From: UMGS1668 sp035447605
GTDB lineage: Bacteria > Bacillota > Clostridia > Oscillospirales > Ruminococcaceae
Assembly (NCBI GenBank): GCA_035447605.1
Contig: DAOTHJ010000008.1
Coordinates: 1 to 64,000 of the forward strand
Length of the DNA: 64,000 nt
Direction of reading: 5' to 3'
The notes below the pieces were generated by a model. That model did no database searches. It was not told the DNA's origin and was given only the letters and a program-made list of their open reading frames with translations. The position numbers were made by a program, and so were the translations under genes. Shown here one piece after another: positions 17,474 to 25,123 of this stretch; the first letter of the stretch is position 1, and each line of letters opens with the position of its first letter.

Positions 17474-17827
17474 CACGACGAGCTTGTGTTCATCATGAAC
17501 GACTCCACCGTCAAGACCATCCGTAAGCTGAAAGACGGTCAGGGCCAGTATCTGTGGCAACCTTCGCTGACCGCCGGCACACCCGACACGATCCTCAACC
17601 GCCCGGTCTACACCTCCGCTTACGTTCCCGCTCTGGGCGCCGGCGCTAAGACGATTGCGTTCGGTGACTTCAAATATTACTGGATTGCCGACCGTCAGGG
17701 CCACAGCTTCAAGCGCCTCAACGAACTGTTCGCCACCACGGGTCAGGTGGGCTTCATGGCCACCCAGCGCGTGGACGGCAAGCTGATTCTGCCGGAGGCC
17801 ATCAAGGTGCTCCAGCAGCACGCGTAA
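17474..17827 (+). pseudogene. Phage major capsid protein, C-terminal fragment
   Basis: The last ~118 residues of an HK97-fold capsid protein: DELVFIMNDSTVKTIRKL, GQYLWQPSLTAG, ILNRPVYTSAYVP and the C-terminal FKYYWIADRQGHSFKRL. Capsid proteins of this type are 300-400 residues, so two thirds are missing. The upstream sequence switches abruptly to an unrelated minus-strand gene at about 17470, showing a deletion or recombination junction. No start codon with a ribosome site is evident. It is followed by the head fiber and connector genes in the normal phage order, so this is the left edge of the surviving prophage block. Confidence 0.8.
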
Positions 17828-17839
17828 CGGAGGTGCGGT

Positions 17840-18199
17840 ATGAGCTACAACACAAAAAACTACACCGAGCAGGGCGGCGAAAAGACCGTCATCGGCGGTA
17901 CGCTGGAAATCAAGGAGGGAGCCTCGGTAACGGGGCTTCCTTTTCCCCAGATCTCGGCAGCCAACGAAACCGCTCTTGGAGGCGTGAAAGCGGCCCTGAG
18001 AACCGTAACGGATACCGTCCCAGTCAAAATCGGCACTGACGGCAACCTCTATGTACCGGCTTACCCTGTGGTACCGGAAATACCTGCGGCGGAAAATCAG
18101 TCAGTGAGCACGGCTGATGATATTCCGGGGCTGCTGGCCGATTTTAATGCTCTGATCACAAAGCTAAAGGCCGCCGGACTCATGACGGCGGATGCTTAA
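17840..18199 (+). CDS. Phage head fiber protein
   Basis: A 119-residue protein of the head-fiber type found directly after capsid genes in Gram-positive phages. The sequence has a Gly/Thr-rich N-terminal beta segment (GGTLEIKEGASVTGL), a middle ALGGVKAA motif and a C-terminal helical DFNALITKLKAAGL. In relatives this protein decorates the capsid surface. The start at 17840 has GGAGGTGCGGT upstream and overlaps nothing. It follows the truncated capsid gene by 12 bases and precedes the connector gene. The reading frame is intact, but in a remnant without a capsid it can have no structural role. Confidence 0.7.
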   Translation: MSYNTKNYTEQGGEKTVIGGTLEIKEGASVTGLPFPQISAANETALGGVKAALRTVTDTVPVKIGTDGNLYVPAYPVVPEIPAAENQSVSTADDIPGLLADFNALITKLKAAGLMTADA

Positions 18200-18223
18200 G
18201 GATAACGAAAGGACGGCGACAAT

Positions 18224-18532
18224 ATGACGCTGCTTGAAAAAGTCAAAGCAAACCTCATTCTTGAGCACACGGCGGACGACGAACTCCTGCAGATGTACAT
18301 CACCGCCGCCGTCAAATATGCCGAGAGCTTCCAGCATCTGTCAGAAGGCTCTTATCTCGACAGCCAGATGCCACCAACCACGTAACAAGCCGTCATCATG
18401 CTGTCGTCCCACTTCTACGAGAGCCGGGACGGCAGTACCGGCGGCTTTTTTGCCGACAATGTTCAAGCGGGGCAGCAAGTTTGGAATACAGTAAACCTGC
18501 TTCTGCGGCTCGACCGGGACTGGAAGGTGTGA
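18224..18532 (+). pseudogene. Phage head-tail connector (gp6-like), nonsense mutation
   Basis: From the ATG at 18224 the frame encodes a 102-residue head-tail connector (MTLLEKVKANLIL, ITAAVKYAESFQ, QAVIMLSSHFYESRDG, LLLRLDRDWKV), the adaptor ring family of HK97 gp6. Codon 54 is TAA (18383-18385), in a place where the family usually has Lys. The remaining 48 codons continue in frame to a normal family C-terminus, so a single substitution in AAA or AAG explains it. The product would lack its C-terminal helix. Together with the capsid loss this marks the phage as dead. Confidence 0.8.
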
Positions 18533-18554
18533 GCAATACAGATAAAAAATGGTC

Positions 18555-18842
18555 TTATGAGCGAAGCCACGCATCGTTGAAGCGTTCTCTAAATTCCTCG
18601 AGAACCTCTTCGAAGCGAGTAAACCCTTCTTGCCTCATTCGTTGGGCGAAGCCAATGCTACGCTCTGTACCAATAATTGCTGACCAAAAATATTGTACCA
18701 TTCCTGTGGCATCACGTTGATTCATTCTGCCGATGGTAAGGTTAACCCCGCTTTTTAATTCTTTTGATGCATTGGGAGAATTCAGAATGGGTTGAAAGAC
18801 ATGTTCATATAGAAAATTCATAAGTTCTTGTTCTTTAGTCAT
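18555..18842 (-). CDS. Small protein, second gene of an antisense cargo module
   Basis: A 95-residue acidic, helical protein (MTKEQELMNFLYEHVFQPIL, GRMNQRDATGMVQYFWSAI, FEEVLEEFRERFNDAW). No family is recognised. The start at 18842 overlaps the end of the preceding gene (18835-19281) by 8 bases, showing translational coupling. Both genes run against the surrounding phage genes and share one promoter with a palindrome. Size, coupling and autoregulatory-looking operator resemble toxin-antitoxin or superinfection-exclusion cargo, but no toxin motif is visible; this is inference from layout. The stop lies 22 bases from the connector pseudogene's end. Confidence 0.6.
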   Translation of the reverse strand: MTKEQELMNFLYEHVFQPILNSPNASKELKSGVNLTIGRMNQRDATGMVQYFWSAIIGTERSIGFAQRMRQEGFTRFEEVLEEFRERFNDAWLRS

Positions 18843-19281
18843 GATGTACCTTGCTTTCTGGCGTAGAGGAGTCAATCTCCTCAATGTGCTTTACTACTCT
18901 CATAGTGGCATTTTTGCTCGGGTCATGGCGGTAGACAGAAGCCGACTGGAATTTTTTGGACTCCGCACTTTTGGGCAAATTTTTCTGTTTGCAAACGACA
19001 TATCCGAATGGCTCAAGGATGCACTTTATCATCAAGCCGACTGCTTGTTTGGTGAAATTGTCATCAAATGATATAGATGGGTTCTTGATGTCAAGCAAAA
19101 TATCCTCAAGGTGCTTTGCCAACGGAGAAAGTGCAGGTTTTCCCGCATCGCTTGCTTCGATCATCTGGATTATACCATTGTCACTGGAAAGAGACTCGAA
19201 TATGAGCATTGCATTCGCATTACCTAAAAATTTGCTACAGTTGGGGTTTTGCGTGATAAAGTCGTTAAATGTGGCTTTCAT
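18835..19281 (-). CDS. Uncharacterised protein, first gene of an antisense cargo module
   Basis: A 148-residue protein of unknown family. The N-terminal part is helical (FNDFITQNPNCSKFLGNANA, LAKHLEDILLDIKNP). The middle is MIKCILEPFGYVVCKQKNLP. The C-terminal part is basic and polar (KFQSASVYRHDP, ATMRVVKHIEEIDSS). The repeated region around FGYVVCKQKNLP...SASVYRHDP could be a small nucleic-acid-binding fold, but nothing certain can be said. The start has GGAGCG (minus strand AAGGAGCG) eight bases upstream. A strong promoter with a 10-bp palindrome lies directly in front. It is coupled to the 95-residue gene downstream. It sits between connector and head-closure genes of the prophage, a place where cargo genes can be carried without breaking structural genes. 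Confidence 0.65.
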   Translation of the reverse strand: MKATFNDFITQNPNCSKFLGNANAMLIFESLSSDNGIIQMIEASDAGKPALSPLAKHLEDILLDIKNPSISFDDNFTKQAVGLMIKCILEPFGYVVCKQKNLPKSAESKKFQSASVYRHDPSKNATMRVVKHIEEIDSSTPESKVHHD

Positions 19282-19294
19282 AGTGTACGCTCCT

Positions 19295-19349
19295 TTTCAG
19301 TTATTTATTTTTGTATAACCAAAATATCATAACTGAAATCAAATGTCAA
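19295..19349 (-). promoter_or_regulatory. Promoter with palindromic operator for the antisense cargo module
   Basis: On the minus strand TTGACA (19344-19349) stands 17 bases before TATTTT (19321-19326). Two perfect 10-base arms, TTTCAGTTAT and ATAACTGAAA (19329-19338 and 19295-19304), lie in the spacer and just downstream of the -10. A protein bound there would block transcription, so autoregulation is likely. Confidence 0.7.
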
Positions 19350-19386
19350 TAGCCATATGAAAAAATTTTTTTGGGAAGGTTTGAGC

Positions 19387-19719
19387 ATGAGCTTTGGAAA
19401 ACTGAATACCTTCGTCGACATTGTGAGTACTGTGAGCACGAAGGACGCGGAGGGCTTCGCCACGACAGCCAATACCATGCTCGCGTCCGTCCGGGCGTAC
19501 CGGGAGGGGAGACACGGCTCGGAGCGCTGGGCAAACATGGCGGCGTACTCCGAAGCGACTGACTTATTTCACTTCCGCGCCATTCCCGGCGTGACGGTCA
19601 CCACCGCTATGACGCTTATCTGCGGAGAGGAGCGGTTCGATATCACTTCCGTGGAGAACGTGAAAGGGCGCGGGATGTATATCGAGGTGCTGGCAAAGGA
19701 GGTGAAGCCAAGTGGCTAA
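19387..19719 (+). CDS. Phage head closure (head-tail joining) protein
   Basis: A 110-residue protein of the head-closure family that seals the packaged capsid before tail attachment. Typical features are LNTFVDIVSTVSTKDAEGFA near the N-terminus, MLASVRAYREGRHGSERWAN in the middle, and FHFRAIPGVTVTT followed by CGEERFDITSVENVKGRGMY, the conserved beta barrel end. The ATG at 19387 has GGAAGG upstream; an ATG at 19357 would begin inside the divergent promoter and is less likely. It overlaps the next gene by 8 bases, as phage morphogenesis genes often do. The gene itself looks intact. Confidence 0.85.
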   Translation: MSFGKLNTFVDIVSTVSTKDAEGFATTANTMLASVRAYREGRHGSERWANMAAYSEATDLFHFRAIPGVTVTTAMTLICGEERFDITSVENVKGRGMYIEVLAKEVKPSG

Positions 19720-20143
19720 AGCAACATTTCAAATGCCGGAGGACTTCCTTCTGAAACTCTCGCGGCTCGGTGAAAAAACCGATGAAATCATTCCAAAGGT
19801 GCTGGAAGCGGGTGGCAAGGTGGTTGAGGCCAAGGTCAAATCAAACCTGCAGGCCGTTATCGGCAGCGGCACAAAAGAAAAAAGCCGATCCACGGGGGAA
19901 CTGCTCTTGGCACTCGGAGTTTCTTCCGCAAGACAGGATAAGGACGGAAATTTCAATGTTAAGGTTGGATTTTCTGAGCCTCGTTCCGACGGAAAAAGCA
20001 ACGCCATTATCGCGGGCGTTCTCGAATACGGCAAAAGCGGACAGCCTCCTAAGCCTTTTCTGAAACCAGCAAAATCATCCTGTAAAAATGCCTGTGTTGA
20101 CGCGATGATCACGGCATTTGAAAAGGAAGTCGAAAACATATGA
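19712..20143 (+). CDS. Phage HK97-gp10-like tail-component protein
   Basis: A 143-residue protein of the gp10-like head-tail adaptor or tail-completion family. Visible markers are EIIPKVLEAGGKVVEAKVKS, the STGELLLALGVS helix, GFSEPRSDGKSNAIIAGVLE and EYGKSGQPPKPFLKPA; the KPFLKPA-type ending before a C-terminal helix is family-typical. It overlaps the genes on both sides (8 and 4 bases), consistent with one morphogenesis transcript. No internal damage is seen. Confidence 0.85.
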   Translation: MAKATFQMPEDFLLKLSRLGEKTDEIIPKVLEAGGKVVEAKVKSNLQAVIGSGTKEKSRSTGELLLALGVSSARQDKDGNFNVKVGFSEPRSDGKSNAIIAGVLEYGKSGQPPKPFLKPAKSSCKNACVDAMITAFEKEVENI

Positions 20144-20478
20144 GCTTGCTTCAAGAACTGAGCGACCTCATCTCACCGATTCTACCCGTTGAGACAGGCG
20201 CTTTTTCAGCACCCGCCCCGGATCAATATGTTGTGATTACGCCGCTGGCGGATACCTTTGAACTTTATTCCGATAACAAGCCCCGAAACGAAACACAGGA
20301 AGCCCTGTTGTCCCTTTTTGATAAAGGCAACTACACCTCTGTAAAAAACCAAATTATCCGCACCCTGCTGAACGCGGAATTCATCATTACTGACCGCCGG
20401 TATGTGGGGTATGAGGATGATACCGGCTACCACCACTACGCCATTGATGTGGCAAAAAACTACGAACTGGAGGAATAG
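20140..20478 (+). CDS. Phage tail completion/minor tail protein (gp11-like)
   Basis: A 112-residue protein placed between the gp10-like gene and the tail tube gene, where phages of this type encode a tail-terminator or gp11-like protein. It has an N-terminal LLQELSDLISPILPVETG, a central VVITPLADTFELYSDNKPR, and the C-terminal FIITDRRYVGYEDDTGYHHY, where the final YxxDxxYHHY-like strand is common in the family. ATG overlaps the preceding stop by 4 bases and the next gene starts three bases after this stop. Position is the stronger part of the assignment. Confidence 0.75.
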   Translation: MSLLQELSDLISPILPVETGAFSAPAPDQYVVITPLADTFELYSDNKPRNETQEALLSLFDKGNYTSVKNQIIRTLLNAEFIITDRRYVGYEDDTGYHHYAIDVAKNYELEE

Positions 20479-20481
20479 CAA

Positions 20482-21084
20482 ATGGCTACTATCGGGCTGG
20501 ATAAGCTCTATTACTCAAAAGTCACAGAAGCCGCGGACGGTACCGAAACTTACGGCACTCCCATTTCACTTGCCAAGGCGATGAAAGCGGATCTGTCTGT
20601 CGAGCTTGTGGAAGCGACGCTCTATGCGGACGACGGACCCGCCGAGGTTGTAAAGGAATTCAAAAGCGGTACGCTCTCGCTTGGCATCGACGATATCGGC
20701 GTTACCGCCGCCGAGGACCTTACGGGCGCAAAGCTTGACGACAATCACGTCGTGGTATCCGGCAGCGAGGATGGCGGCACTCCCGTCGCGGTAGGCTTCC
20801 GTGCAAAAAAGGCGAACGGGAAGTACCGCTATTTTTGGCTCTACAAAGTGAAATTCGGCATTCCGGCGACCAACCTCGCCACCAAGGGCGACAGCATAAC
20901 CTTCTCCACTCCGACCATCGAGGGCACGGTGTTCCGCCGCAACAAGCTGGATGAAAACGGTAAGCATCCTTGGAAAGCCGAGGCCAACGAGGACGATACG
21001 AGCGTACCGGCATCTGTTATCACCGGCTGGTACACGCAGGTCTACGAGCCTGTGTTCACAGCGCAGACCGGAGGTGAAGGCTAA
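20482..21084 (+). CDS. Phage major tail tube protein
   Basis: A 200-residue major tail protein of the phi13/Siphovirus type that polymerises into the tail tube. It starts with the diagnostic IGLDKLYYSKVTE, continues with ISLAKAMKADLSVE, LYADDGPAE and FKSGTLSLGIDDIG, and shows YRYFWLYKVKFGIPA with a following TKGDSITFSTPTIEGT, all typical of the tube beta-sandwich. The C-terminal tail is short. AGGAATAGCAA precedes the ATG. The stop overlaps the chaperone gene start (ATGGCTGATG at 21084). The reading frame is complete. Confidence 0.88.
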   Translation: MATIGLDKLYYSKVTEAADGTETYGTPISLAKAMKADLSVELVEATLYADDGPAEVVKEFKSGTLSLGIDDIGVTAAEDLTGAKLDDNHVVVSGSEDGGTPVAVGFRAKKANGKYRYFWLYKVKFGIPATNLATKGDSITFSTPTIEGTVFRRNKLDENGKHPWKAEANEDDTSVPASVITGWYTQVYEPVFTAQTGGEG

Positions 21085-21470
21085 TGGCTGATGAAAGAAG
21101 TTCGAAAATCACCATTGGTGGCGTTGAGTATGAGATGCTCCTCACCACGAAAGCAACAAAGGAAATCGCGGGGCGCTATGGCGGGCTTTCCAACCTCGGC
21201 GAAAAGCTGATGAAAACTGAAAATTTCGAGATGGCTCTCGATGAAATCGTATGGCTCATCACGCTGCTCGCCAATCAGTCAGTGCTCGTAAACAATCTGC
21301 AGAATCCCGCAGACAAGCGCGAGCTGCTCACCGAGGAGGCTGTCGAACTACTTACCTCGCCGTTTGAGCTTGCGGATTACAAAAACGCCATCATGGACGC
21401 AATGTATAAAGGAACGAAGCGCCATGTGGAAAGCGAGGAGGAACCCTCAAAAAACTCACCGGTCGGGTAA
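21084..21470 (+). CDS. Phage tail assembly chaperone, short form (gpG-like)
   Basis: A 128-residue tail assembly chaperone that coats the tape-measure protein during tail building. It has KITIGGVEYEMLLTTKATKE at the N-terminus and a helical remainder (FEMALDEIVWLITLLANQS, LADYKNAIMDAMYKG). A heptamer A AAA AAC at 21449-21455 sits just before the stop and allows a -1 shift into the downstream frame, as in lambda G/GT and many Siphoviruses. The normal product ends at 21470. The partner tape-measure gene has been destroyed, so the chaperone now has no client. Confidence 0.85.
   Translation: MADERSSKITIGGVEYEMLLTTKATKEIAGRYGGLSNLGEKLMKTENFEMALDEIVWLITLLANQSVLVNNLQNPADKRELLTEEAVELLTSPFELADYKNAIMDAMYKGTKRHVESEEEPSKNSPVG
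21449..21455 (+). other. Programmed -1 ribosomal frameshift site
   Basis: The heptamer A AAA AAC is in the correct phase relative to the chaperone frame (X XXY YYZ). A -1 slip gives Lys-Lys and enters the open frame to 21658. Conservation of this device at the G/GT boundary is established for tailed phages. Confidence 0.75.
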
Positions 21471-21658
21471 GTGACGAAGAGTTATTTGCCCGGCTGATTT
21501 TTTATGGAACGACCCTGCTCGGCCGGGCGGAGTCCGAAGTTTGGGTGATGCCAATCGGACATCTGCTCGACCAGTGGGAATGCTACAAGCAATACCACGT
21601 TCTGGCAAAGCCAAAACGCGAGTATTACATTGACGATATTATCCCCGGCGGGATTTGA
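21449..21658 (+). CDS. Tail assembly chaperone T extension (GT fusion part)
   Basis: About 69 codons in the -1 frame after the slippery site: LTGRVSDEELFARLIFYG, GRAESEVWVMPIGHLLDQW, KPKREYYIDDIIPGGI. There is no start codon with a ribosome site; it is expressed only as a fusion to the preceding chaperone (joined product 21084-21658). The sequence matches the T region seen after gpG in this phage type. It ends about 50 bases before the Fic promoter, so the cargo block was added directly behind it without breaking the frame. Confidence 0.75.
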   Translation, partial: KKLTGRVSDEELFARLIFYGTTLLGRAESEVWVMPIGHLLDQWECYKQYHVLAKPKREYYIDDIIPGGI

Positions 21659-21706
21659 TTCTATGCCGCTATCGGCAATAATCCCGTTACGTTCACGAAT
21701 GATCTG

Positions 21707-21735
21707 TTGATTTCTTGCCGATAATATAATATAAT
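21707..21735 (+). promoter_or_regulatory. Promoter of the Fic cargo gene
   Basis: TTGATT (21707-21712), 17-base spacer, perfect TATAAT (21730-21735). It stands between phage tail genes and the Fic gene, so the cargo can be transcribed independently of lytic phage genes. Confidence 0.65.
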
Positions 21736-21762
21736 AAGCAAGTAGTCAAAGGAGGAATGGCG

Positions 21763-22653
21763 ATGAACTATTTGTCGGTAGCGGATACAGCGAAAAAGTG
21801 GAATATGTCCGAGCGCACGGTGCGTAACTACTGCGCACAGAATAAGATACCCGGTGCATTCCTCACGGGCAAGACATGGAACATCCCGGAGAGCGCCACG
21901 AAGCCTGACAGGATAAATGCCCGTACTGCCGCGCCGAAAACACTGCTGGATATTTTGAAAGCGGAGCAGGCCGCGAAAACCTCTGGTGGCATCTATCATA
22001 AGGTGCAGATCGAACTGACCTACAATTCCAACCACATCGAGGGCAGCCGTCTTACACACGATCAGACGCGCTATATCTTCGAAACGAATACCATCGATGT
22101 CGCCGGAGAGTCCATGAATGTGGATGACATTGTGGAAACCGCAAACCACTTCAAGTGCATCGACATGATTATCACGCAAGCAAAGTATGCGCTGTCGGAG
22201 AAGTTCATCAAGGAACTGCATCTGACGCTGAAAAGCGGCACCAGCGACGCACGGCGAGACTGGTTTGCCGTGGGCGATTACAAGCGGATGCCCAATGAGG
22301 TGGGCGGCAGAGATACCACGCCGCCGGAGAAAGTGTCCATCGCGATGAGTGCGCTGCTTGCCGAGTATAATGCGGTCAAGGAAAAGACGCTGGAGGACAT
22401 CATCGGTTTTCATGTGCGCTTTGAGTCCATCCACCCCTTTCAAGACGGCAACGGTCGTGTCGGACGGCTTATCATGTTCAAGGAATGCCTGCGAAACGGC
22501 ATCGTGCCGTTCATCATCGACGACGATACGAAGATGTTTTACTATCGCGGACTGCATGAGTGGAACAGCGAAAAGGGCTATCTAACTGATACCTGCCTTG
22601 CGGCACAGGATGAGTTCGAGAAGTATCTGGACTATTTCAGAATTGCGTATTAA
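21763..22653 (+). CDS. Fic-domain protein with N-terminal HTH and inhibitory helix
   Basis: Fic enzymes transfer AMP or other nucleotide parts to target proteins. This 296-residue protein has an N-terminal helix-turn-helix resembling excisionase/MerR types (SVADTAKKWNMSERTVRNYC), then an inhibitory motif SNHIEG ([S/T]xxxE[G/N]) near residue 90, and the catalytic loop HPFQDGNGRVGR near residue 225, complete with the active His and the anion-binding Asn/Gly. The motif before the core marks class II, where Glu blocks ATP binding until relieved. The ATG at 21763 is 7 bases after GGAGG; an ATG at 21757 is too close. It has its own promoter and is followed by an isochorismatase-like gene after 23 bases. 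Cargo in a prophage tail operon suggests a role in host or phage competition; target unknown. Confidence 0.88.
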   Translation: MNYLSVADTAKKWNMSERTVRNYCAQNKIPGAFLTGKTWNIPESATKPDRINARTAAPKTLLDILKAEQAAKTSGGIYHKVQIELTYNSNHIEGSRLTHDQTRYIFETNTIDVAGESMNVDDIVETANHFKCIDMIITQAKYALSEKFIKELHLTLKSGTSDARRDWFAVGDYKRMPNEVGGRDTTPPEKVSIAMSALLAEYNAVKEKTLEDIIGFHVRFESIHPFQDGNGRVGRLIMFKECLRNGIVPFIIDDDTKMFYYRGLHEWNSEKGYLTDTCLAAQDEFEKYLDYFRIAY

Positions 22654-22676
22654 TCTGAATACGGGGAGGAAACACC

Positions 22677-23171
22677 ATGCAGAAGAAAGCGTTAGTCATC
22701 ATCGACATTCAGAACGATATCACAAAAAACTACAAGGAGATCATCGCTAACATCAACAGAACCATCGACTGGGCGGTTGAGCACGAAATTCATGTAGCTT
22801 ATATCAAGCATAACAATCTGTCGGAAGGCACACGAACCTTCAAGCCGGATACGCATGGTGCTGAACTTGTGCCGGAAATGAAGATCATATCCGAGAATAT
22901 CTTCACAAAATCTAAGGGAAACGCTCTGACCTGTGAGGCCTTCGCGGACTTTGTCGCCAAGAACGAGATCACAGATTTCTATATTGCCGGAGCAGACGCC
23001 ATAGCCTGTGTAAAAGCCACTTGCTACAATATGGCTAAAGAAGGCTATGTCGTTCACGTTCTGTCTGATTGCATCACCAGCTACGATAAGAGAAAAATTG
23101 ATGAAATGCTTCAGTATTACGAAAGCAAGGGCTGTAATCTCATCACTCTTGATAATCTGCTTGCAGACTGA
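22677..23171 (+). CDS. Isochorismatase-like cysteine hydrolase
   Basis: A 164-residue member of the isochorismatase/nicotinamidase-like hydrolase family. Visible are the N-terminal ALVIIDIQND with the catalytic Asp, and the IACVKATCYNMAKEGY segment carrying the nucleophile Cys and the conserved x-x-AT-x-x-x-A pattern, followed by VHVLSDCITSYD. The family hydrolyses C-N or ether bonds in small molecules such as nicotinamide; the substrate here is not known. GGGAGG precedes the ATG. The gene follows the Fic gene closely and is probably co-transcribed. The family can touch NAD metabolism and Fic uses nucleotides, so the pairing may be meaningful, but that link is speculative. Confidence 0.82.
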   Translation: MQKKALVIIDIQNDITKNYKEIIANINRTIDWAVEHEIHVAYIKHNNLSEGTRTFKPDTHGAELVPEMKIISENIFTKSKGNALTCEAFADFVAKNEITDFYIAGADAIACVKATCYNMAKEGYVVHVLSDCITSYDKRKIDEMLQYYESKGCNLITLDNLLAD

Positions 23172-23260
23172 TACCAGATGCGCGTAAGGTAAACAGACGG
23201 ATAAATCAGAATTTGAACTTAATGATAACACTTTTTACATTTTTCTGATGGAGGTGCCGT

Positions 23261-23689
23261 ATGAAAATGAAATCACTTATTTTAAAGCAATGGTTAAGCG
23301 TTACCTTTGTTTCTGTTTTGCTATTGGGCGCATCCTATTTGGTTTATTTTATGCTATTTACATTTTTCGAGCGGTTTGGAAATTCAGATGGACAATATGG
23401 TTTTGTGTCAATCCTTCGAGTTGGATATGGTGTTTTTTTGATGGCTCTGTGTATCTGTTTATATTTTACTAAGATGTTAGACTGGATTAAAGCTTGTTTC
23501 CTAACAGTTGGAATGTCAGCATTTTTGATTGCAATTTCAGTACAATTATATTTTGCCCCTTGGATTTTTATATCACTGGCGGCATTTGTGGTTTTGACAG
23601 GATTGTTTATATTATTCAAACTTAAAAAGAAATGGTATCACTTTTATGCAATATTGTTAGCAATTCCGTTTCTAATACTATATTTATGA
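23261..23689 (+). CDS. Small four-helix membrane protein, unknown function
   Basis: A 142-residue protein with four clear hydrophobic segments (about residues 10-33, 48-68, 75-98 and 103-140), short loops and Lys-rich ends (for example FKLKKKW). No domain is recognised. GGAGGTGCCGT stands in front of the ATG. It comes 90 bases after the isochorismatase-like gene and ends before a hairpin that precedes the tape-measure remnant. Its base composition is more AT-rich than the phage genes beside it, which fits a separately acquired cargo gene. Immunity or superinfection-exclusion proteins are often of this kind, but nothing in the sequence proves it. Confidence 0.65.
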   Translation: MKMKSLILKQWLSVTFVSVLLLGASYLVYFMLFTFFERFGNSDGQYGFVSILRVGYGVFLMALCICLYFTKMLDWIKACFLTVGMSAFLIAISVQLYFAPWIFISLAAFVVLTGLFILFKLKKKWYHFYAILLAIPFLILYL

Positions 23690-23750
23690 AATTGCCAGAC
23701 AAATTTCAATTTGTCGCTGTGATTCGAAGTAAATAACGATGCAACCCGCT

Positions 23751-23779
23751 CAGGAGCAACCGAAAGGCTGCTCCTTTTT
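23751..23779 (+). terminator. Terminator before the tape-measure remnant
   Basis: GGAGCA and TGCTCC pair (23753-23758 with 23769-23774) and are followed by T5. It would end transcripts of the cargo block, and in the parental phage may have separated the chaperone from the tape-measure gene. Confidence 0.6.
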
Positions 23780-23809
23780 CATGCCATTTTTGAGGAAGGA
23801 GGTGGTTAC

Positions 23810-25123
23810 ATGGCGGACAATTTCGGCTTAAAAATCGGAGTCGAGGGCGAAAAAGAGTTCAAGAAAGCGCTCACGGACATTAACCAGTTCTTCAAGGTGC
23901 TCGGTTCGGAAATGAAGCTGGCTGAATCCGAATTCAGCAAAAACGAAACCAGTGTCGAGTCGCTTACCTCCAAAAACGAGGTGCTGACCAAACGGAAGAG
24001 TATGGCGGACGGAAAGGTTTCCTTCGCCTACAGTTCCTTCCTCGGCTACGATATGGGAGAGGACGGTCATTTATATATCGTAGAGGAACAGGCGAAAATC
24101 GTACGCAGAATCTACGATGAGTTCCTTACCGGAAAGACCACCTATCTCATTGCCGCAAGGCTTACCGAAGAAGGCATCCCCAGCCCGATGGGAAAGGCAA
24201 AATGGCAGGATACCACGGTCCGGAGCATCCTCAAAAATGTAAAATATCGCGGGGATTCAATTTTGCAGTCAACGTTCGTAGAGGATTTTTTGACAAAAAA
24301 AGTGAAGAAAAATAACGGGGAGCTTCCCCAGTATTACATCAGTCAAAACCATCCGCCAATTATACCGCCGGAGAAATTTGAGATGGTTCAGGAAGAGTTT
24401 CGTAGACGTAAGGAAGGCGGTCCCTACACCTGCATTTCTCCTTTCTCAGGCAGAATCGTCTGCGGAGACTGTGGCGGATTCTACGGCAGAAAAGTGTGGC
24501 ACAGCGGTAGCTCCTACCAGTCTTCCGTGTGGCACTGCAATAACAAATTTGCCAAGCGGAAATACTGCTCCACGCCATCGGTAAAGGAAGATGCCATCAT
24601 GAAGTGTTTTGTAGATGCCTTCAACAGCGTTCTTGCGAGAAAAGACGAGATTGCACGGAACTACGAGAAATGCCTTGCTGAGATTACTGACGATGCCGAA
24701 TATATACATAGACTTGCCGAGGTAGACAAGCTTTGCTCGGGACTTGCCGCGAGCATACATGATAATCTCACCAGAGAGAGCCGTATGATAGACGACGCTG
24801 GAGAGAACAGTCCGCTCAAAAAAGAGCGCAATGAGATAACCGCTGAATATGAAGCTTTGCAGAAGGAACACCAGGAACTTACAACCAAGATTGCTCTTTG
24901 CTCGGCCAAAAAGGTGCAGATTCGAGGTTTCCTCGAGCTATTGAAAAAGCAGAAGAAGCCTCTGGTGGAGTTCGACCCGCTCGTATGGCAGGCGGCCGTC
25001 CAATACATGGTGATCAACGAGAACTGCACGGTGAAGTTCGTCTTCAGAGACGGAACGGAACTGCCCTGGATGATCGACTCCGGCGTTAAGGCTTATAAGA
25101 AAAGAAAGACAACGGAATCATGA
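23810..25123 (+). pseudogene. In-frame chimera: tape-measure N-terminus fused to large serine recombinase C-terminal region
   Basis: The 437-codon frame joins two unrelated proteins. Residues 1-~61 are the N-terminus of a phage tail tape-measure protein (FGLKIGVEGEKEFKKALTDI, then a coiled-coil start). From about residue 62 (base ~23993) it is a large serine recombinase without its catalytic domain: RKSMADGKVS, FLGYDMGEDG, AKIVRRIYDEF, then the recombinase domain, a zinc ribbon (CGDCGGFYGRK ... CNNK), a coiled coil near 280-360 and the C-terminal end. The catalytic serine domain of ~140 residues is missing, so it cannot recombine DNA. The tape-measure ribosome site GGAGG is kept, so a fusion protein may still be made. 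The stop overlaps the next recombinase by 4 bases. Confidence 0.82.

Noticed and set aside
17471..17821. N-terminal half of a 248-codon minus-strand frame
   Set aside because: This half is the antisense of capsid sequence; only the part 17075-17470 looks like true protein.
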